Of a stretch of 64,000 bases of DNA, positions 54,038-61,635 are shown piece by piece. Under the pieces are notes generated by a model, which did not search any database, was not told where the DNA came from, and saw nothing but the letters and a program-made list of their open reading frames with translations. This DNA is from Massilia sp. TS11 (lineage in GTDB: Bacteria > Pseudomonadota > Gammaproteobacteria > Burkholderiales > Burkholderiaceae_D). Position numbers and translations under genes: made by a program. Every line of letters starts with the position of its first letter. Within the stretch, counting starts at the first letter, position 1. The stretch is taken from positions 1-64,000 of the forward strand of contig NZ_JAKLTS010000016.1 in NCBI RefSeq assembly GCF_022012445.1. The letters are read 5' to 3'.

Positions 54038-54526
54038 ATGAGTTCCGCCGACACCCTCACCCACTTCGATGCCGCCGGCCAGGCCCATATGGTCGACGTC
54101 GGCGCCAAGGCCGACACCGCCCGCGTGGCCGTGGCCGCCGGTTCGATCCGCATGCTGCCGGCCACGCTGGCCCACATCACCCAAGGCACGGCCAAAAAGG
54201 GCGACGTGCTCGGCATCGCGCGCATCGCCGCCATCATGGCCGCCAAGCGCACCAGCGACCTGATTCCCCTGTGCCACCCGCTGGCCCTGACGCGCGTGGC
54301 GGTCGACTTCGAGGTCGATGACGCCCTGCCCGGCGTGCACTGCCGCGCCCAGGTCGAAACCTATGGCAAGACCGGGGTCGAAATGGAAGCGCTGACGGCC
54401 GTGCAGGTCGGCCTGCTGACCATCTACGACATGTGCAAGGCGGTCGACCGCGGCATGCTGATGACGAATGTGCGCGTGCTCGAAAAGCACGGCGGCAAAT
54501 CGGGCGACTGGGTGGCCGCGGTATGA
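54038..54526 (+). CDS. moaC: Cyclic pyranopterin monophosphate synthase
   Basis: MoaC makes cyclic pyranopterin monophosphate, the first stable intermediate of molybdenum cofactor synthesis, from the MoaA product. The 162-residue protein has [42 protein letters not shown] with the catalytic region, the [25 protein letters not shown] signature and a C-terminal KSG. The ATG at 54038 fits the family length. The end overlaps the following esterase gene by 4 bases. No other moa genes lie in this window. Confidence 0.96.
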   Translation: MSSADTLTHFDAAGQAHMVDVGAKADTARVAVAAGSIRMLPATLAHITQGTAKKGDVLGIARIAAIMAAKRTSDLIPLCHPLALTRVAVDFEVDDALPGVHCRAQVETYGKTGVEMEALTAVQVGLLTIYDMCKAVDRGMLMTNVRVLEKHGGKSGDWVAAV

Positions 54527-55422
54527 GCCGGCAGCGCCGCCAACTGCTGCTGGCCCTGCTGGCGGCGCCGCTGGCGCGCGCGGCCGGTCTGCCCCAGGTC
54601 GGCGTGGGCCGGATCGAGCGCCTGGCCGATTTCCCCTCGCGCCATGTGCCGGCGCGCCATATCGACGTCTGGCTGCCGCCCGGGCACGACGGACAGCGCC
54701 CGCTGCGCGTGCTCTACATGCACGACGGGCAGATGCTGTTCGATGCGCGCAGCACCTGGAACGGCCAGTCCTGGCAGGTGGCCGATACCCTGGCGCGCCT
54801 GATCGCCAGCAGCGCCGTGGCGCCGACCATGGTGGTTGGCATCTGGAACAAGGACGGCCTGCGCACGGCCGAATATTTTCCCCAGCGCGCACTCGACTAC
54901 CTGCCGCCGGCCCTGCGCGACACGGCCGTGCGCGAGCGCCTGGGCGGCGCGCCCCAGGCCGACGCCTATCTGCGCTTTCTGGTCGAGGAACTCAAGCCGG
55001 CCATCGACGCGCGCTACCCGACCCGCGCCGGACGGGCCGACACCGCCATCATGGGCTCGAGCATGGGCGGCCTGATTTCGCTCTACGCGCTGTGCGAATA
55101 CCCGCAGGTGTTCGGCGGCGCGGCCGGCCTGTCGACCCACTGGACCGGCCTGATGACCCAGAACGCGAGCGTGCCCCTGGCCCTGTTCCGCTACCTGCAG
55201 ACCCATCTGCCCGATCCGGCCAGCCACCGGCTCTATCTCGACACCGGCGACCAGACGCTCGACGCGCTCTACCCGCCGCATCAGGACTGGGTCGACCTGC
55301 TAGTGCGCGAGGCCGGCTATGGCGCAGCGAATTTCCGCTCGTGCCGATTCCCCGGCGCCGCCCATCTCGAAACGGCCTGGGCGGCCCGGCTGGAGGAACC
55401 GCTGCGTTTCCTGCTTGCCTGA
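54523..55422 (+). CDS. Secreted esterase of the Fes/esterase D family
   Basis: The 299-residue protein has an N-terminal signal ([16 protein letters not shown]) and an esterase domain of the enterochelin-esterase/esterase D type (PF00756). It shows [21 protein letters not shown], the nucleophile elbow [15 protein letters not shown] and a C-terminal His in [11 protein letters not shown]. Ser-His with an acidic residue in DTGDQTLD would form the triad. Targets in this family range from siderophores to polysaccharide esters, so the substrate is open. It overlaps moaC by 4 bases, an unexplained pairing. Confidence 0.85.
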   Translation: MSRQRRQLLLALLAAPLARAAGLPQVGVGRIERLADFPSRHVPARHIDVWLPPGHDGQRPLRVLYMHDGQMLFDARSTWNGQSWQVADTLARLIASSAVAPTMVVGIWNKDGLRTAEYFPQRALDYLPPALRDTAVRERLGGAPQADAYLRFLVEELKPAIDARYPTRAGRADTAIMGSSMGGLISLYALCEYPQVFGGAAGLSTHWTGLMTQNASVPLALFRYLQTHLPDPASHRLYLDTGDQTLDALYPPHQDWVDLLVREAGYGAANFRSCRFPGAAHLETAWAARLEEPLRFLLA

Positions 55423-55518
55423 AGTATTTACATCTTTGTCACTGGCGATACTCGACACCTTGTCACAAAAGCAGTAGTCTTATGCTTATCGGCAAGATTC
55501 GGAATCAAAAAAACAAGG

Positions 55519-56226
55519 ATGAGCAAACCCTCTCCCGAAGCGCAGCCGCAACCCTTCGAATTTGATGCCATGAATTTGCAGGTGGGCGGGCGCCTGCAAT
55601 TTCTCACGCACCGGACGATCAAGCCCGTCCAATACTTTTCCTCACTGATTGGTTATGTGCGGGATGAGTACCTGATCGTCAAGACGCCGTTCGAGAACGG
55701 CGCCCCGATCGGCCTGAACGAAGGCGAGAAGCTGACCATCCGCGTGTTCACGGGCGTGAACGTGTGCAGTTTCACCTGCACGGTGCTGCGCGCGTTTCCG
55801 CGCCCGATCAATTACGTGCACCTGAGCTTCCCCGACCAGATCCAGGGCACCAGCCTGCGCGCCGCCGTGCGCGTCAAGGTCGACATTCCGGCCCAGGTAA
55901 CGGGCTCGCGCGCCTTCGCCACCTGCAATGTCTTCATCGTCAATCTGTCGGTATCGGGGGCGCTGATCGAGTCGCCGCGCAAGCTGTCCGAGCTGGACAA
56001 GCAGATCAATCTGTCCTTCACCCTGCTGACCCAGCCGGGCAATCTCCAGGTGCGGGTCACTACCAAGGCGGCCGTGCGCAATGCCGGCGTGGTCGAGGAC
56101 CGGCCCGACAGCGAGCCGATCTACACCTATGGCGTGCAATTCCTCGGCCTCGAGCCATCCCACTACACGCTGCTGCAGAACCTCACCTACGAAGCCCTGA
56201 TCTCCGACCGCGCCAAGATCGTCTGA
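55519..56226 (+). CDS. YcgR-like PilZ protein (cyclic di-GMP receptor)
   Basis: The 235-residue protein has an N-terminal YcgR-type domain (about 15-112) and a C-terminal PilZ domain (about 114-232). The c-di-GMP binding motifs are intact: RxxxR as RAAVR (about 114-120) and NxSxxG as NLSVSG. Such proteins act as flagellar brakes or as cyclic-di-GMP effectors on surface structures. Its neighbours downstream are two type IV pilin genes on the opposite strand, separated by a REPIN-like repeat. The 96-base upstream gap carries two TTGTCAC copies (55436-55442, 55460-55466). Confidence 0.87.
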   Translation: MSKPSPEAQPQPFEFDAMNLQVGGRLQFLTHRTIKPVQYFSSLIGYVRDEYLIVKTPFENGAPIGLNEGEKLTIRVFTGVNVCSFTCTVLRAFPRPINYVHLSFPDQIQGTSLRAAVRVKVDIPAQVTGSRAFATCNVFIVNLSVSGALIESPRKLSELDKQINLSFTLLTQPGNLQVRVTTKAAVRNAGVVEDRPDSEPIYTYGVQFLGLEPSHYTLLQNLTYEALISDRAKIV

Positions 56227-56235
56227 GCGCCCCGA

Positions 56236-56297
56236 GAAAAAATGGGGTCAGACCCCATTTATCCGATCGGAAAAATGGGGTCTGACCCCGATTTATC
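56236..56297. repeat. REPIN-like paired palindrome, copy D
   Basis: Two GGGGTC-A/T-GACCCC units stand head to head between the convergent ends of the PilZ gene and the first pilin gene. The arrangement matches the pair at 25904-25959, with a one-base length difference between the arms (CCATTT against CCGATTT) and a different loop. An intrinsic terminator follows at 56306-56335. Confidence 0.85.
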
Positions 56298-56305
56298 TGT
56301 GGAGC

Positions 56306-56335
56306 AAAAAAAACCGCCCGGCAGGCGGGCGGTTT
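56306..56335 (-). terminator. Intrinsic terminator of the first pilin gene
   Basis: Read leftward, a perfect 10-base stem (AAACCGCCCG / CGGGCGGTTT, loop of 5) is followed by a run of T continuing from the stem. It lies 36 bases after the pilin stop. Confidence 0.9.
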
Positions 56336-56371
56336 CTGGTGGCGGCCAGCGTAGGCTGGCCAGGGGCGCGA

Positions 56372-56818
56372 TTAGGTACCCGTGCAGACGCTGGTCGGGC
56401 CGGCGTATTTCTGCAGAGCCTGAGTACCGCAGGACCAGGTGCCGGTGGCGCCGATGGCACGGGTCAGGGTGATGGTCTTCGAAGCGACCGAAGCGGGGCC
56501 GCCGTTGATCGTGCAGGTGATGGTGGCAGCCGTGGTGGTGCCGTCGCCAGCGACCGCAATGGTCGAGCAGTTGGTGGTGGCAGCAGCCAGGCCGGTGGCG
56601 GCCAGGGTCGGTGCCGAACCATCGTTCAGCGCGGTTTCCACGCCGGTTTTGCCGCCGGAGATTTCCGCCAGAGCCGAGGCCCATTTCGATTTGGCCACAT
56701 AGTCCTGGTAGGCCGGGATAGCCACGGCAGCCAGGATACCAATGATGGCAACCACGATCATCAGTTCAATCAGGGTAAAGCCGGCTTGGGCTTTCTTGAT
56801 CATCTTCATCGATTTCAT
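56372..56818 (-). CDS. pilA: Type IV major pilin, copy 1
   Basis: The 148-residue prepilin has a short basic leader cut before Phe in [20 protein letters not shown], the N-terminal methylation/assembly helix with Glu5, and a globular domain with four Cys (NCSTI, ITCTI, WSCGT, SVCTGT), giving two likely disulfides. It is a type IVa pilin for twitching, adhesion and DNA uptake. ATGs at 56818 and 56809 are both possible. The gene has its own sigma-54 promoter and terminator. It shares its N-terminal half closely with the second pilin but differs in the exposed C-terminal half. Confidence 0.93.
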   Translation of the reverse strand: MKSMKMIKKAQAGFTLIELMIVVAIIGILAAVAIPAYQDYVAKSKWASALAEISGGKTGVETALNDGSAPTLAATGLAAATTNCSTIAVAGDGTTTAATITCTINGGPASVASKTITLTRAIGATGTWSCGTQALQKYAGPTSVCTGT

Positions 56819-56863
56819 GTCAATCTCCAGTAAGGGTGAAAAAGCGTTACCGCTCTTCCCATG

Positions 56864-56881
56864 TAGCAATCGGCGTGCCAA
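56864..56881 (-). promoter_or_regulatory. Sigma-54 promoter of pilin 1
   Basis: The leftward sequence TTGGCACGCCGATTGCTA matches the -24/-12 consensus TGGCAC-N5-TTGC exactly. Transcription would start about 35 bases before the pilin ATG. In pseudomonads and relatives pilA is transcribed by RpoN with the activator PilR. Confidence 0.9.
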
Positions 56882-56901
56882 CCCCTCCAGCCCGCATGCA
56901 C

Positions 56902-56937
56902 GGACACTTTTTGTCCCTGAATTGACAAAAACTGTCA
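56902..56937. promoter_or_regulatory. Probable PilR activator sites upstream of pilin 1
   Basis: Two adjacent palindromes, GGACA-N5-TGTCC (56902-56916) and TGACA-N5-TGTCA (56923-56937), lie 20-60 bases upstream of the sigma-54 promoter. PilR of Pseudomonas binds clustered TGTC motifs in a similar place. No equivalent cluster is obvious at the second pilin promoter, whose upstream DNA is the end of the FHA gene. Confidence 0.55.
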
Positions 56938-56999
56938 GACACTTGCTGCAATCTTAGGCAGGCGCAAAACGCGCTGACAAAATTCCGCATCTGCGCTGC

Positions 57000-57026
57000 A
57001 AAAAAAAACGGCCCCCGCAGGGGCCG
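57000..57026 (-). terminator. Intrinsic terminator of the second pilin gene
   Basis: Read leftward, a 7-base stem (CGGCCCC / GGGGCCG, loop CGCA) is followed by nine T. It lies about 20 bases after the stop of pilin 2, so the two pilins are separate transcription units. Confidence 0.9.
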
Positions 57027-57047
57027 CTGGTGTTGGGCAGCGCGCAC

Positions 57048-57491
57048 TCAGGTGCCGACGCAGGCCTCGGGCTTGCCCGCATACTTCTGCGCCACCGTGC
57101 TGGCGCAGGACCAGGTGCCGGTGTCGCCGGCCGAACGGGTCAGGGTGATCGTGTGGTTCTTCACCGTGTCGGGGCCGACCTTGATCGTGCACTCGATGAT
57201 GTTGACGCCGGTGCCTGTATTGTCGCCAGTCACGGTGATGTCGCAACTGTCGGTCGGGGTGCGCAGCCCGATGTTGTTGATGTCGGGAACATCGCCATTA
57301 TTCAGGGTGGCCTCGACCCCGATCTTGCCGCCCGAGATCTCGGCCAGGGCGGCCGCGAAGCGCGACTTGGCCACGTAGTCCTGATAGGCCGGAATCGCCA
57401 CCGATGCCAGGATGCCGATGATGGCAACCACGATCATCAGCTCGATCAGGGTAAAGCCGCGCGCCAGGCGCCGGCGGGGGATTCGCTTCAT
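57048..57491 (-). CDS. Type IV major pilin, copy 2
   Basis: The 147-residue prepilin has an Arg-rich leader ([12 protein letters not shown]) longer and more basic than that of copy 1, then the conserved [20 protein letters not shown] helix. The globular part also has four Cys (DSCDI, ECTIK, WSCAS, EACVGT) at matching positions. The first 75 or so mature residues are near-identical to copy 1, including [16 protein letters not shown]. The C-terminal half diverges strongly, as for serologically distinct pilins. It has a GAGGAG ribosome site and its own sigma-54 promoter and terminator. Confidence 0.93.
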   Translation of the reverse strand: MKRIPRRRLARGFTLIELMIVVAIIGILASVAIPAYQDYVAKSRFAAALAEISGGKIGVEATLNNGDVPDINNIGLRTPTDSCDITVTGDNTGTGVNIIECTIKVGPDTVKNHTITLTRSAGDTGTWSCASTVAQKYAGKPEACVGT

Positions 57492-57526
57492 GGCATAGCT
57501 CCTCGGGTCATTCGATGTGCGTTCAA

Positions 57527-57545
57527 TAAGCAACCTGCGTGCCAA
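57527..57545 (-). promoter_or_regulatory. Sigma-54 promoter of pilin 2
   Basis: The leftward sequence TTGGCACGCAGGTTGCTTA matches TGGCAC-N5-TTGC. It lies only 6 bases from the end of the FHA gene (57552) and starts transcription about 25 bases before the pilin ATG. Confidence 0.88.
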
Positions 57546-57551
57546 GCGGGC

Positions 57552-58160
57552 TCAGGCAGGCGCCGGCTCGAAGCGCATGCGCGTGCCGCCCAGATCGAGC
57601 GTGTCGCCCGGCGTCAATACACAGGCGCTCTGGCGCGCCATCGGCTTGCCGTTCAGCTGGGGCACGCTGTCGCCGTCGATATGCGCGACCGTGTAGCCGG
57701 CCGGCCCGCGCGTGACGACCACCACCAGCACGCCGGGCCGGCCAAGCGTGGTCAGCGGCTTATTCAGCAGCAGGGTCTTGCCGGCATTGGCGCCGTTCTC
57801 GACGCGGATCTGGCCGAGCGGCGGCGCCGGCGTGGCGGCGGCCGTGGCCGGGACCGGCGCAGCGGCGCGCCGCGGACCCGGGCGGAACGCGATCTGGTAC
57901 TTGGCCACCGTGATCTGGTCGCCCGCGTTCAGCACATGCTTGAGGATCCGCTGGCCATTGACGAAGGTGCCATTGGTCGAATCGAGGTCCTCGAGAAAAG
58001 CGTCATCGAGAATGCAGGTAAACACGCAGTGGCGCGCCGACACGGCCCGGTGCTCGAGCACGATGTCATTGCTCGGATGGCGCCCGAGCGTCATGCGCTC
58101 GCGCACCAACTCGACTTCCTGGACGGGCTGGCCGTCGCGCGTGATCAGAATTGTCGCCAC
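57552..58160 (-). CDS. Double FHA-domain protein
   Basis: The 202-residue cytoplasmic protein has two forkhead-associated domains joined by an Ala/Pro linker (about 96-113). The first (about 1-95) keeps the phosphothreonine-binding residues: LGRHPSNDI, SARHCVF and DSTNGTFVNG. The second (about 114-202) is degenerate: the GR of TTLGRPG and the NG of LNGKP remain but the SxxH motif is lost. FHA domains bind phosphothreonine and often act with Ser/Thr kinases or type VI secretion; no kinase is in this window. It lies between sucD and pilin 2 on the same strand. Confidence 0.87.
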   Translation of the reverse strand: MATILITRDGQPVQEVELVRERMTLGRHPSNDIVLEHRAVSARHCVFTCILDDAFLEDLDSTNGTFVNGQRILKHVLNAGDQITVAKYQIAFRPGPRRAAAPVPATAAATPAPPLGQIRVENGANAGKTLLLNKPLTTLGRPGVLVVVVTRGPAGYTVAHIDGDSVPQLNGKPMARQSACVLTPGDTLDLGGTRMRFEPAPA

Positions 58161-58179
58161 CGGGTCTCCTGCCGCGCTG

Positions 58180-58209
58180 AAAAAAACAAGGGGAGCACGC
58201 GGCTCCCCT
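58180..58209 (-). terminator. Intrinsic terminator of sucCD
   Basis: Read leftward, a perfect 8-base stem (AGGGGAGC / GCTCCCCT, loop of 5) is followed by TTG and seven T. It lies about 33 bases after the sucD stop and ends the DUF2889-sucC-sucD transcript before the FHA gene. Confidence 0.9.
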
Positions 58210-58241
58210 CATTATTCAACAGCTTGCAGCCGTTTTACAAA

Positions 58242-59123
58242 TTACAGCATGGCTTTCAGCAGACGCGCCATTTCGGACGGGTTCTTGGTGACCGTGATGC
58301 CGCAGGCTTCCATGATTTCCAGCTTGGCCTGGGCGGTGTCGGCACCGCCCGAGATCAGCGCGCCGGCGTGGCCCATGCGCTTGCCCGGGGGCGCGGTGAC
58401 GCCGGCGATGAAGCCGACCACCGGTTTCTTCATATTGTCCTTGATCCAGTAGGCGGCGTTGGCCTCGTCCGGACCGCCGATCTCGCCGATCATGATGACG
58501 GCGTCCGTATCCGGATCGTCGTTGAACATCTTCATCACGTCGATGTGCTTGAGACCGTTGATCGGGTCGCCACCGATACCGACGGCCGAGGACTGGCCGA
58601 GGCCGAGGGCGGTCAGCTGCGCCACGGCTTCATAGGTCAGCGTGCCCGAACGCGATACCACGCCGATGCGGCCCTTGCGGTGGATGTGGCCCGGCATGAT
58701 GCCGATCTTGATTTCGTCGGGGGTGATCAGACCCGGGCAGTTCGGACCCAGCAGCAGGGTCTTGGAACCGGCCTTGGCCATGCGGTCCTTGACTTCCATC
58801 ATGTCACGCACGGGGATGCCTTCGGTGATGCAGATGGCCAGATCGAGTTCGGCTTCGACGGCTTCCCAGATGGCGGCCGCGGCGCCGGCGGGCGGCACGT
58901 AGATGACCGACACGGTGGCGCCGGTCTGGGCCTTGGCTTCCTTGACGGTCGCGTAGATGGGGATGCCTTCGAAGTCTTCGCCGGCCTTCTTCGGGTTCAC
59001 GCCGGCGACGAAGCATTCCTTGCCGTTCGCGTAGTCGCGGCACATGCGGGTGTGGAACTGGCCGGTCTTGCCGGTGATACCTTGGGTGATGACTTTGGTG
59101 TCTTTGTTGATCAGAATCGACAT
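58242..59123 (-). CDS. sucD: Succinyl-CoA synthetase, alpha subunit
   Basis: This subunit of the citric-acid-cycle enzyme converts succinyl-CoA to succinate with nucleoside triphosphate formation. The 293-residue protein has the CoA-binding Rossmann part (VITQGITGKTGQFHT, VIYVPPAGAAAAI), LLGPNCPGLITP, and the phosphorylated His in MGHAGALISGG. It follows sucC after 15 bases. A strong terminator lies downstream. Confidence 0.97.
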   Translation of the reverse strand: MSILINKDTKVITQGITGKTGQFHTRMCRDYANGKECFVAGVNPKKAGEDFEGIPIYATVKEAKAQTGATVSVIYVPPAGAAAAIWEAVEAELDLAICITEGIPVRDMMEVKDRMAKAGSKTLLLGPNCPGLITPDEIKIGIMPGHIHRKGRIGVVSRSGTLTYEAVAQLTALGLGQSSAVGIGGDPINGLKHIDVMKMFNDDPDTDAVIMIGEIGGPDEANAAYWIKDNMKKPVVGFIAGVTAPPGKRMGHAGALISGGADTAQAKLEIMEACGITVTKNPSEMARLLKAML

Positions 59124-59138
59124 GGTGTTTCCTTCACA

Positions 59139-60308
59139 TTAGGCTTGGCCAGCGGCGGCTTGCACGACCAGCTTGGCAGCGTCTTCCATCGTATCGGCGG
59201 AGATGATGGGCAGGCCCGAGTCGGCCAGCATCTTCTTCCCCAGATCTTCATTGGTGCCCTTCATGCGCACCACCAGCGGCACGCCCAGGGACACGGCCTT
59301 GGAGGCGGTGATCACGCCTTCGGCAATCACGTCGCAGCGCATGATGCCGCCGAAGATGTTGACCAGAATGGCTTTCAGGCCCGGGTTTTTCAGCATGATC
59401 TTGAAGGCTTCGGTCACCTTCTCGGCCGTGGCTCCACCGCCGACGTCGAGGAAGTTGGCCGGCTCGCCGCCGAACAGCTTGATGGTGTCCATGGTGGCCA
59501 TGGCCAGACCGGCGCCGTTGACCAGGCAGCCGATATTACCGTCGAGCGAGATATAGGCCAGATCGAATTTCGAGGCTTCGACTTCGGCCGGATCTTCCTC
59601 ATCGAGGTCGCGGTAGGCGACGATTTCCGGATGACGGAACAGGGCGTTGGCGTCGAAGTTGAACTTGGCGTCGAGGGCGATGACTTTGCCGTCGCCGGTC
59701 AGGATCAGGGGGTTGATTTCGGCCAGCGAGGCGTCGGTCTCCCAGTAGGCTTTGTACAGGCCCTGCAGATTGGCGCGCGCAGCGGCAATCGAGGCGGCCG
59801 GCACGCCGATCTTGGCGGCGATGTCGTCGGCGTCGGCGTCGGTCAGGCCCACGCTCGGGTCGATCGTCACCTTGTGGATTTTTTCCGGATGGGTGGCGGC
59901 GACTTCTTCAATGTCCATGCCGCCTTCGCTCGAGGCCATCAGCACCACGCGCTGGCTGACACGGTCGGTCACCATCGAGACATACAGTTCCTTCTGGATG
60001 TCGGCGCCTTCTTCGATCAGCAGACGGCGCACTTTCTGGCCTTCCGGACCGGTCTGGTGGGTGACGAGCTGCATGCCCATGATCTGGTTGGCATAGTCTT
60101 TCACCTGCTCGAGCGACTTGGCGACTTTCACGCCACCGCCCTTGCCGCGGCCGCCGGCATGGATCTGGGCCTTGACCACCCAGACCGGACCGCCCAGCGT
60201 TTCAGCCGCTTTGACGGCCTCGTCCACGGACATGCACGGGATCCCGCGCGGGACCGTCACTCCGTACTTCCGGAGGATTTCTTTGCCTTGATACTCATGG
60301 ATTTTCAT
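59139..60308 (-). CDS. sucC: Succinyl-CoA synthetase, beta subunit
   Basis: The nucleotide-binding ATP-grasp subunit has 389 residues. It begins [17 protein letters not shown], with [18 protein letters not shown], the ATP-grasp core LEINPL-like [21 protein letters not shown] (shown in part) and the C-terminal [16 protein letters not shown] and [14 protein letters not shown]. The ATG at 60308 overlaps the DUF2889 stop by 4 bases. The frame stays open upstream but without similarity. Confidence 0.97.
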   Translation of the reverse strand: MKIHEYQGKEILRKYGVTVPRGIPCMSVDEAVKAAETLGGPVWVVKAQIHAGGRGKGGGVKVAKSLEQVKDYANQIMGMQLVTHQTGPEGQKVRRLLIEEGADIQKELYVSMVTDRVSQRVVLMASSEGGMDIEEVAATHPEKIHKVTIDPSVGLTDADADDIAAKIGVPAASIAAARANLQGLYKAYWETDASLAEINPLILTGDGKVIALDAKFNFDANALFRHPEIVAYRDLDEEDPAEVEASKFDLAYISLDGNIGCLVNGAGLAMATMDTIKLFGGEPANFLDVGGGATAEKVTEAFKIMLKNPGLKAILVNIFGGIMRCDVIAEGVITASKAVSLGVPLVVRMKGTNEDLGKKMLADSGLPIISADTMEDAAKLVVQAAAGQA

Positions 60309-60925
60309 GCTGGCTTCCCTTCTTGAAACTGATAAATGGATGAATCGGACGAAGTTTGCAGCGCGCCAGGCGCGACGGCCCAACGCGGGTAGAACCGGGC
60401 CACGCCGGGACCATCGGTCCGCAGGGCATGGCATTTATCCAGTTGAAACGGCTGATGCGGCAGACCATCATCGTGCTCGCCATCGCGCGTTTTCAGCACG
60501 TCGTTGGCGAAGGCCTGGATGGCCGCCGTTGGCAACACCTGGGCCAATTCCGTCAGGTGCGTACACCCGAGCACGCCGGACAGGCGCTCCTTCACGCCCT
60601 GGCGAAAACCGCGCATCAGCGACAGGCCGACCAGCTGCTGGTAGGCCGGGCCGATGCGCTCGCAATAGCCGGGGTAAGGCACCGCATCCGAGCTGGCCTC
60701 GGCCGCGCGCACCACAAAGTCGGTGTCGATGGTCAGGCGCAGATGCAGATCGTGCAGGTTGGAATGGGCAGGCCGCGTCCCGCTCGCGAGCGTCACGTCG
60801 AAGGACTTCACATCGCGCAGACACGCTTCCAGATCCCACAGGCCGTCCTCACGCTGGAAGGCGAGTACCTGAATGGAGCGCGTGTGCCGCAATGCGCGTC
60901 GGGCGACTGGGGCGGACAGGGGCAT
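60305..60925 (-). CDS. DUF2889-domain protein
   Basis: The 206-residue protein belongs to DUF2889, regularly found next to recX and sucCD in betaproteobacteria. Features visible are the N-terminal [49 protein letters not shown], and the mid-part Cys/His-containing [23 protein letters not shown]. Function unknown. The ATG at 60925 is preferred over more upstream starts, which would run through the intergenic inverted repeat. It overlaps sucC, so the two are co-translated. Confidence 0.8.
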   Translation of the reverse strand: MPLSAPVARRALRHTRSIQVLAFQREDGLWDLEACLRDVKSFDVTLASGTRPAHSNLHDLHLRLTIDTDFVVRAAEASSDAVPYPGYCERIGPAYQQLVGLSLMRGFRQGVKERLSGVLGCTHLTELAQVLPTAAIQAFANDVLKTRDGEHDDGLPHQPFQLDKCHALRTDGPGVARFYPRWAVAPGALQTSSDSSIYQFQEGKPA

Positions 60926-60980
60926 AAATCGATGCCGGGATGCGGCGTTTAGGGGTTTGCAGCCGGTGTGCCTTGTGCAC

Positions 60981-61003
60981 GTTGCCGCAGTTTCTACGGC
61001 AAC
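60981..61003. repeat. Inverted repeat upstream of DUF2889
   Basis: Perfect 7-base arms GTTGCCG and CGGCAAC with a 9-base spacer lie about 56 bases before the DUF2889 ATG, within the 218-base gap 60926-61143. It could be an operator or RNA hairpin in the leader of the sucCD operon. I see no clear promoter hexamers or RNA gene in the rest of this gap. Confidence 0.5.
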
Positions 61004-61143
61004 TACCGCTCCTGCGGCGCTGCTTAAACGCACTAAGTTTACCACAGCTCAGAGCGCTTCATGCACACGCGGCCAACTCTTACCCGGGAGAAACGCTTTC
61101 GGTGATATCTCACAAGAATCACTTGCGCCAGGCTTATAACGCC

Positions 61144-61635
61144 CTAGAAATCGAGGCTGCGCTGGCCGTCGGGGCGCAGGGCCTCGGGTGCGTAGCCGTG
61201 GCTCAAGAGGACGGTGCGCACCTGGGACTGGCCGGCCAGGCGCAGGCGCTCCCCGTAATGATAGAGCGTATTCGCGTCCTCGGTCAGGATCAGGGGAATG
61301 CCTTCGTGCTCGGCCTGGGCCAGCAGCTTGATGTCGCCGCGCACGGGGACCGGCGCGCCCTCGTCCTCGCCGTCCTGGGCGGCCAGGGCCTGGCTCAGGC
61401 GGCCCGACAGGATCGCGTGCGGGATATTGAAGGGCAGCGGACGGAAGTTTTTCAGCGGCAGGTCGGTCAGTTGCTGGCGCGTCGAGATCTCGTCGGCCAC
61501 GATGGCCGACAGGTACATCGGAATCGCCGCTTCCAGCATCTGGCGGTAGTACTGGCGCGCCACCGTATGGGCGGCACGCTGGCGGTCGAACAGACAGATC
61601 AGGAAGCTCGTGTCGAGCAGCACGGCCGGCTTCAT
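61144..61635 (-). CDS. PIN-domain protein (putative RNase toxin)
   Basis: The 163-residue protein has a PIN-like nuclease fold with the acidic residues in place: Asp8 in VLLDTSFLICLFD, Glu49 in VADEIST, Asp101 in VRGDIKLLAQAEHEG and Asp120 in LILTEDANTL. Such enzymes cut RNA with magnesium or manganese and are commonly toxins of VapBC systems. It is somewhat longer than VapC (about 130 residues), with an extra segment at about 57-97. It overlaps the upstream 256-residue gene by 4 bases. The partner is not a classical antitoxin, so the toxin role is inference. Confidence 0.78.
   Translation of the reverse strand: MKPAVLLDTSFLICLFDRQRAAHTVARQYYRQMLEAAIPMYLSAIVADEISTRQQLTDLPLKNFRPLPFNIPHAILSGRLSQALAAQDGEDEGAPVPVRGDIKLLAQAEHEGIPLILTEDANTLYHYGERLRLAGQSQVRTVLLSHGYAPEALRPDGQRSLDF

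Noticed and set aside
57030-60326. A long + strand open frame (about 1100 codons) across pilin 2, FHA, sucD and sucC
   Set aside because: It is antisense to well-supported genes. Its translation has only low-complexity composition, so it is a shadow of GC-rich codon bias.
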